NCBI GenBank assembly: GCA_905235565.1
Contig: CAJOLR010000014.1
Span: 1 to 37,067, forward strand
Direction of reading: 5' to 3'
From: an uncultured Bacteroidaceae bacterium
GTDB taxonomy: Bacteria > Bacteroidota > Bacteroidia > Bacteroidales > Bacteroidaceae
Length of the DNA: 37,067 bases
Shown: positions 7,430-16,234 of the stretch, in pieces
Position numbering within the stretch: position 1 is the first letter of the stretch
How the letters are laid out: each line of letters starts with the position of its first letter
The notes under the pieces: model-generated
The model's input: only the letters and a program-made list of their open reading frames with translations
Database searches by the model: none
What the model was told of the DNA's origin: nothing
Position numbers and translations under genes: made by a program

Positions 7430-9669
7430 TTCTTAAGTCTGATGGCCAGGCTGACATATACCGAGCGGCCAGGGTTGATGGTTGAGAAATTGGTGTTCCA
7501 TGGCCTGGTGTCACGCTCGTTAAACAGATTCTCTATACCGATACCGGGCTCGATTATGTAGTCCTCGATAAGGAATGTGTGCTTGGTGTTGAGGTCCCAC
7601 TGGCTGTAACCGGGAGCATATCCGTATGTGCTGGAGTAGCGCTCGCCCTGCATGTGGCCGTTCAGGCTTACGTTGAGGTGGTAACCGCCCCAGTCATGGT
7701 CCCAGCGCAGGGTAGCGTTGCCGCTGTGTTTTACGCTCTTGTCAACCGGATTTGACTTGCCGTCACTCTCAGCCTTGGAGTCTGTATAGATGTAGCTGCC
7801 GGCCAGGTTGATGCCGCCTCCTACATACACGTTGGCATTCACGCTGATGCTCTTGATATTCGCTTTGTCAATATTGTCACGCTGGCGTATGGTCTTGAAT
7901 TCGGCATGCAACTCGTCATATCCCATTGCAGTGATTTCGGCATCGGAGAGGACACGGTAGTTGATCATGTCGGTAATGTCATTGAGCACACCTGTTACGG
8001 ACAAAGAAAGCCTTTGGGTGGCGTATTCGGCATTGAGTGATGCATAACGGCTCTTCTCGGGCTTGAGGTCACGATTGCCAACGGTCGCACGGCTGGCTGT
8101 CTTGGTCTGGTCGGTCGCAAATATCTGACTCAGGGTGGGAGAGCGGTATCCTGTTGCCCACGATGCCCTGAACCTGAAACTGCCCGGCTTGTACATGAGT
8201 GAGAAATCGGGTGTGGCATGACTCTTGAAATTCTCGTTGTACAGGTATCTGACTCCTGCCACAGCCTGCAGGTTCTCAGTAATGGAAAGCTCGTCCTGCA
8301 TGAATGCGGCTGCGGTGAACATGCTTTCAAAGCTTATGTTGTCAGTCTCCGAGCGCAGCTGCTCATTGATATACTGAATACCCACTGAAACCTTGTTCAT
8401 GTTATCCGGCTTGAGTATAGCCTTGATTTTGCCGTCATAGTAATGGGTCTCCTTGCGTTTCTGGAGGTCACCGGGCATCTGGCTGCCGCTCTTGAGGAAA
8501 TAACGGTATGACGATGTAAAGTTGTCATTGTAGAAGTCGGCCTCCAGATATGCCTTGGGGCTTATCATGTAATTGGCGCTTGCTCCGTACAGCCAGGTTA
8601 CATGGTTGAGGTCGTATGTGTATGCCTGGGTCTCCTTGTATATGTAGTTGCCGTCGGTATCCTTATCGGATGACTTCTTGAAATACTTGGCGGTCTGGGG
8701 GCGGTGGGTGTCATAGACGTTGTAGTTGCCGCGGACCGATACGTCCAGTTTGTCACTGAACCTGTATGTGAAACTCTGGCTGATGTTGTCCTGTGTATAG
8801 CCTGCCGACATGGGGCGGCCGGTCTTGTAACCCTCCTCGTCTATGTCATTGACCTGCCAGTTGTCTGCCTCCTTACGCTGGTACGATGTGCTTGATGAGA
8901 ACTTGCCGGTATTGATGTCTGCGTCGATGCTCTCGGTAAAACGGCCGTGGCTTGTATAATGGGTGTAGTTGGTCACTCCTACGCCGTTGTTTGAATCGTC
9001 GGTAATGATGTTTATCACACCGCCTATGGCCTCGCTTCCGTAAAGGGCCGATGCGGCACCGCTCTGAATCTCAATGCGTTTGATATTTGATGCGCTGATG
9101 CGGTTAAGACGCTGGTCGCCTCCCAGACGGTGCCCGTTCTCCATCACTATCATGTAATCCTGACCTGTTCCGTTAAGGTTAAGGAAGGTTCCCATGCCGT
9201 TGGTTACGGTGGTTATGTTGGGCATGAGCCGGGTCAGGGCCTCCTCGACCGATGTCACTCCTGCATTCTGGATATCCTTGGCGGTTATCACCTGGATAGG
9301 GACGGGAGAGTTTGACATACGGCGATGTGTTCCGGTTCCTGTAACCACCACCTGCCCAAGGTTGATGTAGCTCTCATGCATCTTGATGATTATGGCGTTG
9401 TCGGCTGATGTGGCCGTATAGTCGGCCGGCAAATACGATACATGAGTTATCCTGATGCGGTAGTTTTCCTGTCGGGGCAGATTCCTGAGAGAAAACTCAC
9501 CCTTGCTGTTGGTCGACGTGCCGGACAGGCTGTGATCAACACGGATGTTTGCACCCTGGATGGGCTTGCCGCTTTCAGCATCAAGTACAATACCGCTTAC
9601 TGTTACCTGGCTCCATGCCGGTACAACCATGCACAGCGATACTATAGAAAGAAAGATCTTCTTTAGCAT
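7426..9669 (-). CDS. btuB: TonB-dependent receptor with carboxypeptidase-like N-terminal domain, BtuB-like
   Basis: This 747-residue outer-membrane receptor is the first gene after the riboswitch. A signal peptide (to about PAWSQ, residue 21) is followed by a CarboxypepD_reg-like domain (VSGIVLDAESGKPIQGANIRV, residues about 25-105), a TonB-box-like VVVTGTG near 107, a plug domain with GSAASALYGSEAIGGVINII-type sequence, and a barrel ending in an IRLKK strand. It is clearly diverged from the second receptor, so the pair may recognise different corrinoids, as described for multiple BtuB proteins in gut Bacteroides. It lies about 60 bases downstream of the riboswitch aptamer. Confidence 0.9.
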   Translation of the reverse strand: MLKKIFLSIVSLCMVVPAWSQVTVSGIVLDAESGKPIQGANIRVDHSLSGTSTNSKGEFSLRNLPRQENYRIRITHVSYLPADYTATSADNAIIIKMHESYINLGQVVVTGTGTHRRMSNSPVPIQVITAKDIQNAGVTSVEEALTRLMPNITTVTNGMGTFLNLNGTGQDYMIVMENGHRLGGDQRLNRISASNIKRIEIQSGAASALYGSEAIGGVINIITDDSNNGVGVTNYTHYTSHGRFTESIDADINTGKFSSSTSYQRKEADNWQVNDIDEEGYKTGRPMSAGYTQDNISQSFTYRFSDKLDVSVRGNYNVYDTHRPQTAKYFKKSSDKDTDGNYIYKETQAYTYDLNHVTWLYGASANYMISPKAYLEADFYNDNFTSSYRYFLKSGSQMPGDLQKRKETHYYDGKIKAILKPDNMNKVSVGIQYINEQLRSETDNISFESMFTAAAFMQDELSITENLQAVAGVRYLYNENFKSHATPDFSLMYKPGSFRFRASWATGYRSPTLSQIFATDQTKTASRATVGNRDLKPEKSRYASLNAEYATQRLSLSVTGVLNDITDMINYRVLSDAEITAMGYDELHAEFKTIRQRDNIDKANIKSISVNANVYVGGGINLAGSYIYTDSKAESDGKSNPVDKSVKHSGNATLRWDHDWGGYHLNVSLNGHMQGERYSSTYGYAPGYSQWDLNTKHTFLIEDYIIEPGIGIENLFNERDTRPWNTNFSTINPGRSVYVSLAIRLKK

Positions 9670-9683
9670 TTAAAAAAGAAAAA

Positions 9684-9703
9684 ACAGTTCAGACCGGTTC
9701 TGT
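9684..9703 (-). promoter_or_regulatory. Possible expression platform of the cobalamin riboswitch
   Basis: Between the aptamer and the first receptor start, the minus strand carries a short stem-loop region (ACAG pairing with CTGT around an AACCGG core) followed by a run of Ts reaching the start codon. The stem is weak, so this could be a poor terminator or a structure acting on the translation initiation region. I cannot decide between them by eye. Confidence 0.3.
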
Positions 9704-9730
9704 CCCGGAGCCTTAGTCCTGTAATAAAAA

Positions 9731-9912
9731 TGATGCGGCAGGTTTCCTGACTTGGTCCCTCCCTGGAGTGCCTTCCCGCCCGTCCTTTTTATTAAGCAGT
9801 GGCAAATCGATATCTCCGGGATATGGTGGACTTTACAGTAGCGGGCACTGTTCCGGATTCTCACCGGATTCCCTCTATGCTGTCACCGCGGGTGGCAGCG
9901 TCACCGTATCGG
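9731..9912 (-). ncRNA. Cobalamin riboswitch aptamer
   Basis: The minus strand carries the B12-box GCCACTG (plus-strand 9797-9803), the conserved GGGAATCCGGTGAGAATCCG core (9853-9873) followed by AACAGTGCCCGCTACTGT, and the closing GGCAGG-type segment near 9735. These match the cobalamin riboswitch class. Binding of adenosyl- or other cobalamin to the nascent transcript should shut down the downstream receptors, chelatase and importer. Confidence 0.96.
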
Positions 9913-9916
9913 AGTG

Positions 9917-9924
9917 CAAATTTA
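9917..9924 (-). promoter_or_regulatory. -7 box for the cobalamin uptake operon
   Basis: The minus strand reads TAAATTTG, a perfect fit to the Bacteroidota TAnnTTTG box, immediately upstream of the riboswitch. No TTTG at the usual -33 spacing was seen, so the upstream element is weak. Confidence 0.55.
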
Positions 9925-9959
9925 TCTATTTTTTTATAATGGGCTATCTTCCAAAGTAG

Positions 9960-9967
9960 TAATTTTG
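9960..9967 (+). promoter_or_regulatory. -7 box for the antiporter gene
   Basis: TAATTTTG fits TAnnTTTG and lies 20 bases before the antiporter ATG, which would give a leader of about 14 bases. No good -33 element is visible. It lies back to back with the riboswitch operon promoter. Confidence 0.5.
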
Positions 9968-9987
9968 TATTTGCAAACTAAACGATT

Positions 9988-12252
9988 ATGGAAGAAGCCA
10001 ATCTTGTAAAGGACCTTGCGCTGATACTGATTTCGGCCGGAGTCTTTACCATCATATCAAAAGCACTGAAACAACCGCTAATATTGGGATATATCGTGGC
10101 CGGTTTCCTGGTCGGACCTCATATGGGTCTGTTTCCTACTGTTACCAGCACAGTACAGGTAAAGGAGTGGTCCGATATAGGTATCATATTCCTTCTGTTT
10201 GCATTGGGTCTGGAGTTCAGTTTCAAGAAACTCATCAAGGTGGGCAGCAGTGCCCTGATCACGGCAATTACCCAGTGCCTGGGTATGTTCATACTGGGAT
10301 TCCTGGTTGGTGAGGCAATAGGGTGGAGTAATATGGAGTCCATATTCCTGGGTGGTATGCTATCCATGTCATCGACCACAATAATTATCAAGGCATACGA
10401 TGACCTGGGTTATAAGGACCGTCCGTTCGCCCCGCTGGTGTTCGGCGCATTGGTGTTTGAGGACCTGATTGCCGTGGTGCTCATGGTACTGCTGTCAACA
10501 ATGGCGGTGTCAAATAAATTCGCAGGAGGTGAGATGCTTATGGGACTTGCCAAACTGGTGTTCTTCCTGATCCTGTGGTTCCTTATAGGTATTTACATGA
10601 TTCCCACCTTACTTAAGAAAGCCCACAAATATCTGAATGACGAGATACTGCTTCTGGTAAGTCTGGGACTCTGCTTTGTGATGGTGTCATTGGCCAGCCT
10701 GGCCGGATTCTCCGAGGCTCTGGGTGCATTCGTGATGGGTTCCATCCTGGCCGAAACAATGGAGAGCGAGCATATAATGCTCCTTACCAAGGGCATCAAG
10801 GACCTGTTCGGTGCCATATTCTTTGTATCTGTAGGTATGATGGTCGATCCGCACGTGATTGCGGAGCACTGGGGTACGATACTTGTGCTGACCATAACGG
10901 TCATGGCCGGAATACTCTTTTTCTCTACATCGGGTGCAGTGCTTGCAGGTCAGGGATTGGATAACGCGGTACATGCAGGATTCAGCCTTGCACAGCTGGG
11001 TGAGTTCTCGTTCATCATTGCCGGTCTGGGTGTATCGCTGGGCGTGATGCGTGACTTTATCTATCCGGTCGTCATAACCGTCTCGGTCATAACCACCTTT
11101 ACTACACCTTATATGATAAAGGCGGGCACTCCGGCATACCAATACCTTATTAAAATGCTGCCCGCTCAGTTTGTGGAGCGTATCAACGCCTTCTCAACCC
11201 AGGAACGTCAGAATTCGGCGGCTGCCCAGAACGAGTGGAAACGTCTTATAAAAGAGGTGGCACTAAGGGTTCTTCTGTACGGAGTAATCCTGATTGCTAT
11301 AGATCTGGGCTCACACCTGTTTCTGGACAAATACATGATAAGCCGGTTGGACAGTTTCACTCCGTTTGTGCGCAACCTTATAAGTGTGGTTGCCACACTT
11401 GTGGTCATGTCACCGTTCCTGGTGGGCATAGCAATTTCCGGCGATGACATAAACCGCTCATCCATAAAACTCATCAAGGCCAAGCAGGCCAACGTATGGC
11501 CGGTAATATCACTTGCCCTGCTGCGTATCCTCATAGCGATGGGATTTGTAGTTAGCGTGATAGCCAGCCATTTCAACCTGGCTTTCTGGACCATTCTGCT
11601 CATTATTGCATCAGGTGTGGCGTTTTTCTTCATCGGCCGCAGTTCCATCAGCAAGTTCACCATCGTAGAGGATCGTTTTATGGCCAACCTCAATGAGAAG
11701 GAACAGCAGCAGCGCCGCATGACTCCGGTGACATCATCGGTCAGCGACAAGATGTCCCGCTATAACGTAAAGACCGATATGATAACCATATCGGCCGATT
11801 CTCTCTATGCCGGCAAGATGCTCAAGGACCTGCCGTTCCGCCACAAATCGGGCGTGAATATAGTTAAGATTATACGCGGAAGCCGCAGCATTATGATACC
11901 GCGTGGCGAGGAGATGCTGTTTCCGTCCGATAAACTGATAGCCGTGGGAACCAAGGAGCAGTTGGCCGAGTTCCGCAAGGATATGACCGAGAATGTCTAT
12001 GTGCCCGATGAAAAGGATGCCGGAAATCTGTCACCGCGTGCTTTTGAACTGGAGAGCATTACTCTCAAGGAAGATTCCTGGCTTACCGGCAAGACCCTCC
12101 GGGAGACCGATATGCGCTCCTACGGCTGCATGGTGATAAGCGTTGTAAGCGACGGTCAGGTAACCACCAACCCCAAGCCAGACTATCGCTTCAAAGAGGG
12201 CGATTTAGTCTGGCTTGCAGGCGAGAAATCCGCCTGCGAGTGGTGGGACTGA
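9988..12252 (+). CDS. CPA2-family cation:proton antiporter with two TrkA-C domains
   Basis: The 754-residue product begins with about 12-13 membrane segments carrying Kef/CPA2 signatures: GYIVAGFLVGPHMG, FLLFALGLEFSFKK, SSTTIIIKAYDDLG and VFGALVFEDLIAVVLMVL (residues roughly 30-170). A second hydrophobic block spans about 420-550. The cytoplasmic tail has two RCK_C/TrkA_C-like domains, near residues 590-665 (YNVKTDMITISADSLYAGKML) and 684-754 (ESITLKEDSWLTGKTL), but no NAD-binding TrkA-N domain. It probably exchanges K+ or Na+ for protons, gated through the TrkA-C domains. Its stop codon directly abuts the stop of the convergent permease gene. Confidence 0.9.
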   Translation: MEEANLVKDLALILISAGVFTIISKALKQPLILGYIVAGFLVGPHMGLFPTVTSTVQVKEWSDIGIIFLLFALGLEFSFKKLIKVGSSALITAITQCLGMFILGFLVGEAIGWSNMESIFLGGMLSMSSTTIIIKAYDDLGYKDRPFAPLVFGALVFEDLIAVVLMVLLSTMAVSNKFAGGEMLMGLAKLVFFLILWFLIGIYMIPTLLKKAHKYLNDEILLLVSLGLCFVMVSLASLAGFSEALGAFVMGSILAETMESEHIMLLTKGIKDLFGAIFFVSVGMMVDPHVIAEHWGTILVLTITVMAGILFFSTSGAVLAGQGLDNAVHAGFSLAQLGEFSFIIAGLGVSLGVMRDFIYPVVITVSVITTFTTPYMIKAGTPAYQYLIKMLPAQFVERINAFSTQERQNSAAAQNEWKRLIKEVALRVLLYGVILIAIDLGSHLFLDKYMISRLDSFTPFVRNLISVVATLVVMSPFLVGIAISGDDINRSSIKLIKAKQANVWPVISLALLRILIAMGFVVSVIASHFNLAFWTILLIIASGVAFFFIGRSSISKFTIVEDRFMANLNEKEQQQRRMTPVTSSVSDKMSRYNVKTDMITISADSLYAGKMLKDLPFRHKSGVNIVKIIRGSRSIMIPRGEEMLFPSDKLIAVGTKEQLAEFRKDMTENVYVPDEKDAGNLSPRAFELESITLKEDSWLTGKTLRETDMRSYGCMVISVVSDGQVTTNPKPDYRFKEGDLVWLAGEKSACEWWD

Positions 12253-13566
12253 TCATTTCATCTTTATCCAGGCTCCTAAGTCCTTCCAGCTGGGTTTCTT
12301 GCCGTGCATGAATACGCCTACGCGGAATATGCGGGCGGCTACCCAGGTCATTGCGATGAATGAGACGTAGAGTACCACAAGTGATACTGCAACTTGCCAT
12401 ACAGGTATTCCGAAAGGTATGCGGGCCATCATCACTATAGGTGATGTGAACGGTATCATTGAGCACCAGAAAACCAGACTGGAGTTGGGGTCATTCATAA
12501 CGCTCATCATAACCATAATGGCTAAAATTACAGGCATCATGATGATTCCGTTAAACTGGGCTGCATCCTGAGGGGTGTCAACAGACGATCCTATGGCTGC
12601 GTACATGGATGCGTAGAACAGGAATCCGCCTACGATATAGAGCAGCAGTTCCAGGAACAGACCAGCTAGATATGAAACGTCGGTGAACTTGCCTACCATG
12701 CTCAAAACCTCAGGATCGGGTACATTCTGAGCGGCGGCCATTGCGGCTTCAACATTGGTTCCTCCCATTATCAGAGGCATGACGAATGCGCTTGCCCCGA
12801 TAATCAGTACGGCCCAGATCACAATCTGGAGGGCTGCAACTAATGCTATACCCAGGATCTTGCCCATCATGAGCTCGAACGGGGTGCAGGATGTAACCAT
12901 GACGTCCAGCACACGGGTCTGCTTCTCGTCTATGACGGATTGCAGAACCTGCTGACCATATACAATCATGATAAAGTAGAGCAGCATTCCAAGGACGAGC
13001 CCCATCAGCCAGGATGCGGTGGTGGATGTCTTTTCCATATTCTCATCATCCTCCTGCTCGTTGTTCTTGAGTGTCTGCAGGTTGTTTACGCGGACATTGG
13101 CATCGGCCAGTATCTGATCCATATTCTCCAGGTTGTAGCGTTTGAGACGCTCGGTGCGCAATATTCCCTGAATCTGGCTCTGGATATTCTCCTCCACGCT
13201 CATTGATGATGCATCGTTGAGCACCAGCTGGAGGTTCTGGGGATTGTCAAGGATGTCGCTTCCTATAACCAGTATTCCGTATTCTGACTTATGTTGCATA
13301 CGTGCCTTACTCAGAGTCTCGCCTGGTGCCAGAAGACTGAATGACACCGTCTTGCCAGATGTGAGCTGCTTACCTACAAACTGCTCCGGTGAGTTGTCTA
13401 TGACCACCACCTTCTTTGTGTCAGAGTTGCCCTTGAGCATCATGACACTGGGCAGAACCATCATGGCAATCATCAACAGAGGAGTAAGCAGTGTACTGAT
13501 GATGAATGATTTTTTGCGGACGCGCTCAGTAAACTCGCGTTCTACTATAAGACCTGTCTTGTTCAT
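12253..13566 (-). CDS. ABC-2 type permease, NatB-like
   Basis: The 437-residue protein has one N-terminal membrane helix (residues about 18-45), a large extracytoplasmic domain (about 46-180, containing a charged NNEQEDDENMEKT stretch), and five or six further helices. This is the NatB/YhaP layout of exporters in the ABC-2 family. It is the last gene of the six-gene minus-strand operon and follows the ATPase by 12 bases. NatAB of Bacillus exports Na+; the substrate here is not shown by sequence. There is no intergenic space on its 3' side. Confidence 0.87.
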   Translation of the reverse strand: MNKTGLIVEREFTERVRKKSFIISTLLTPLLMIAMMVLPSVMMLKGNSDTKKVVVIDNSPEQFVGKQLTSGKTVSFSLLAPGETLSKARMQHKSEYGILVIGSDILDNPQNLQLVLNDASSMSVEENIQSQIQGILRTERLKRYNLENMDQILADANVRVNNLQTLKNNEQEDDENMEKTSTTASWLMGLVLGMLLYFIMIVYGQQVLQSVIDEKQTRVLDVMVTSCTPFELMMGKILGIALVAALQIVIWAVLIIGASAFVMPLIMGGTNVEAAMAAAQNVPDPEVLSMVGKFTDVSYLAGLFLELLLYIVGGFLFYASMYAAIGSSVDTPQDAAQFNGIIMMPVILAIMVMMSVMNDPNSSLVFWCSMIPFTSPIVMMARIPFGIPVWQVAVSLVVLYVSFIAMTWVAARIFRVGVFMHGKKPSWKDLGAWIKMK

Positions 13567-13578
13567 AGTTTTTGCTGT

Positions 13579-14505
13579 TTAAAGTGTACCGTTCACGGCA
13601 CGGATGAATATATCGTTCATACTGGGAATGATCTCCTGGAAGGAGCGCAGGTTAACGCTGTCATTAAGTGAGCCGATAACCGCACGTACATCGTCATCGG
13701 ACGGGATGTGTATCTTCTGCTGAGTATAACCTCCGATAACACCCTCTGAATCTCCTATCAGGTCGGCCTTGCCTCCGATTGCTGCGTTGAACTCATCCGG
13801 GGTTCCGTTGTATAGAACCTGGAAAGTGTTGCCTCCGGCCTTGCGGCGTATCTCCTCTACAGATCCGGACAGGATGTTGTGCGATTTGTTGATGAGAGTT
13901 ATGTCATCACATATCTCCTCGACCGACTCCATGTTGTGGGTTGAGAATATCACTGTGGCGCCGCGGTCACGCAGACCAAGTATCTCCTCCTTGAGCAGGT
14001 TCTGGTTGATTGGGTCAAAGCCGGAGAACGGCTCGTCAAATATGAGCAGCTTGGGCTCATGAACAACTGTGGCAATGAACTGTACCTTCTGGGCCATACC
14101 TTTGGAGAGGTCTTCCACCTTCTTGTCCCACCACTCGCTGAGTTCCAGACGCTCGAACCACTCCTTGAGCTTGCGGGTGGCCTGCATTCGGCTCATGCCG
14201 CGCATACGGGCAAAGAAAACGGCCTGTTCGCCCACTTTCATCTTCTTGTAGAGACCGCGTTCCTCGGGCATATAACCTATATGGTAAATGTCATCGGCAT
14301 TTATCTCATGGCCTTCAAACCAGACCTTACCGCAGTCAGGTATGGTCATGTGATTCACCACACGTATGAGTGTGGTCTTACCGGCTCCGTTGGGGCCGAG
14401 CAAACCGTAGATGGAGCCGCGTGGGACTTCCATTGATACATCATCAAGAGCCTTGTGCCCGGTATATGTCTTGGACACGTGTTCAATTTTAAGAATCGAA
14501 TCCAT
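13579..14505 (-). CDS. ABC exporter ATPase, NatA-like
   Basis: The 308-residue ATPase has Walker A GPNGAGKTT near residues 38-46, the signature LSKGMAQK near 138, and Walker B LLIFDEPFSGFDP near 160, followed by an H-loop STHNME. A C-terminal extension of about 80 residues resembles the domain found in NatA-type ATPases (DUF4162). It pairs with the permease 12 bases downstream. It follows the SGNH hydrolase gene by 26 bases, so it may share the upstream promoter or have a local one. Confidence 0.9.
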   Translation of the reverse strand: MDSILKIEHVSKTYTGHKALDDVSMEVPRGSIYGLLGPNGAGKTTLIRVVNHMTIPDCGKVWFEGHEINADDIYHIGYMPEERGLYKKMKVGEQAVFFARMRGMSRMQATRKLKEWFERLELSEWWDKKVEDLSKGMAQKVQFIATVVHEPKLLIFDEPFSGFDPINQNLLKEEILGLRDRGATVIFSTHNMESVEEICDDITLINKSHNILSGSVEEIRRKAGGNTFQVLYNGTPDEFNAAIGGKADLIGDSEGVIGGYTQQKIHIPSDDDVRAVIGSLNDSVNLRSFQEIIPSMNDIFIRAVNGTL

Positions 14506-14531
14506 TTTTGATTGTATATATGTTCTATTGG

Positions 14532-15185
14532 TTATTTTTTTCTTTTGGTGAACACTGCATCGAACACTATCCGGGCAATCTGTTTCTGGCCCTCCTCATT
14601 GGGATGGATGGTGTCGGGGAAATACTGACGCTTGCCCTGCATGGGGGTGTTGAGGTCTATAATAGGAATGTTCTCCTCCTGAGCGACCTCTTTGATGTAT
14701 GGAATGACACCGTTAAAGATGACACTGTCGTTAATGCTCCAGGCGTGACCGTATGCGGGAACCGGCAGGCAGAGCCATATCCCGGGTTTGGCAGGAAGGG
14801 CGCGGAATGACTCAATCAGTGTCTTGAGGTCCTTCTTGAAGTGCTCCTGCTCTTTCCAGTTGTAGGGCTTGCTGTCATTGGTTCCCAGCTTGATGGTAAC
14901 AATCTGAGGATTGAATGCCAATGCATCCTTGTATGCCTGCTCGTTCATGTAGGGCATATCGGTGCCCATCATCGTGGTGGTTCCGCTTACGCCGAAATTA
15001 CGTACATCATACTTCTCGCCCAGCATGGTGCTCAGCAGACCGGGGTAGGTGTCATGTTCACGGTCCTTGATTCCGTGACCGTAAGTGATGCTGTCGCCGA
15101 CACAGGCCACACGTACGGGCTCTTGTCGGCAGGCTGAAAGGGTCAGCACTATGGCTGACATCAGGATTAGAATACTCTTTTTCAT
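14532..15185 (-). CDS. SGNH/GDSL hydrolase lipoprotein
   Basis: The 217-residue product has a lipoprotein signal ending in LSAC (Cys19). The catalytic block I is GDSITYGHG with Ser32, block III is GTNDSKPYNW, and the DTIHPN block near residue 190 supplies the Asp and His. This is the esterase fold of sialate or carbohydrate O-acetylesterases and related lipases, predicted to be anchored in the envelope. The start overlaps the upstream DAHP synthase gene by 4 bases. The substrate cannot be read from sequence; deacetylation of a glycan is the likeliest guess. Confidence 0.9.
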   Translation of the reverse strand: MKKSILILMSAIVLTLSACRQEPVRVACVGDSITYGHGIKDREHDTYPGLLSTMLGEKYDVRNFGVSGTTTMMGTDMPYMNEQAYKDALAFNPQIVTIKLGTNDSKPYNWKEQEHFKKDLKTLIESFRALPAKPGIWLCLPVPAYGHAWSINDSVIFNGVIPYIKEVAQEENIPIIDLNTPMQGKRQYFPDTIHPNEEGQKQIARIVFDAVFTKRKK

Positions 15186-16234
15186 TTATCGTTCTTTTTG
15201 TTTATCTGACAACGTATGCTCTCAGCATGAATGGTCTCAAACAGCAGACGGATAAAATCACCGTCAAGTCCCAGTTCCTTTCCCTTTTCAGCCAGTATAT
15301 CCGATATAGCTTTGTAACGGTCCGGCTGAAGTATTGCAAGGTTGTGGGTATTCTTGTATTCGCCTATGCTTCCGGTTATGTGGAACCGGTCGGCAAGGTC
15401 CTGTATGAGTTGCAGGTCTATGTCATCAAGCAGGGCCCGATAAGGCTCCATGAACTTGAGGTCGGCGGGTTCCGGTTCGCGGTGGAATACCAGTTTCCCG
15501 GTCATCCGGCCGAACTGCTCAGGGGTTAGCTGCTGTTTCTGGTCGCTCAGGGCATGGCATGGGTCGGGGTGTACCTCTATAAACAGGCCGTCGGCTTTCA
15601 TGTCAAGCGCCATCTGGGCCAGATGTGGCACAAGGTCGCTGCGGCCGGTCATGTGGCTGGGGTCACATATTACCTGCAGTCCCGGAATACGACGGCGCAA
15701 CTCGATGGGAATCTGCCACTCGGGGGAGTAGCGGTAAATGCGCTCGTAATATGAACTGAATCCGCGGTGAATGGCGGCCATCCGTTTGATTCCGGCACCG
15801 GCCAGCCGCTCAAACGCTCCTATCCAGAGCTCCAGTTCGGCGTTTATGGGATTCTTTACCAATACCGGTATGTCGGTGCCGCGCAGCGCATCGGCCACCT
15901 CCTGAACTGCGAACGGGCTGGTTGTGGTGCGTGCGCCAATCCAGAGCATGTCGATGCCGGCTTTAAGGGCGGCTTCCACATGGCGGGCATTGGCAGCCTC
16001 GGTGGTTACGGCCATTCCGGTCTCGGTCTTTACCGCCTTAAGCCATTCCAGGGCAGGCTCTCCGGCACCTTCAAAATTGCCGGGACGGGTACGGGGCTTC
16101 CATACTCCTGCACGGAATACTTTCACTCCCATAGCTGCCAGACTGCGTGCGCAATCCATTACCTGAGCCTGGGATTCGGCACTGCAGGGGCCTGCAATCA
16201 GTGAACAGTTCTCTATCTTTTGTATCTCAATCAT
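15182..16234 (-). CDS. Bifunctional DAHP synthase / chorismate mutase
   Basis: The first two thirds of the 350-residue protein are a KDO8P-synthase-like DAHP synthase: LIAGPCSAES near residue 13, the phosphate and substrate motif AGVWKPRTRPGNFEG near 42, and VICDPSHMTG near 193. From about residue 265 a helical AroQ-type chorismate mutase follows, with YRALLDDIDLQLIQDLADR and GEYKNT. The enzyme would start the shikimate pathway and commit chorismate toward prephenate, giving phenylalanine and tyrosine. This fusion is common in Bacteroidota, where the mutase domain can serve as the feedback sensor. It overlaps both neighbours by 4 bases. Confidence 0.93.
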   Translation of the reverse strand: MIEIQKIENCSLIAGPCSAESQAQVMDCARSLAAMGVKVFRAGVWKPRTRPGNFEGAGEPALEWLKAVKTETGMAVTTEAANARHVEAALKAGIDMLWIGARTTTSPFAVQEVADALRGTDIPVLVKNPINAELELWIGAFERLAGAGIKRMAAIHRGFSSYYERIYRYSPEWQIPIELRRRIPGLQVICDPSHMTGRSDLVPHLAQMALDMKADGLFIEVHPDPCHALSDQKQQLTPEQFGRMTGKLVFHREPEPADLKFMEPYRALLDDIDLQLIQDLADRFHITGSIGEYKNTHNLAILQPDRYKAISDILAEKGKELGLDGDFIRLLFETIHAESIRCQINKKNDK

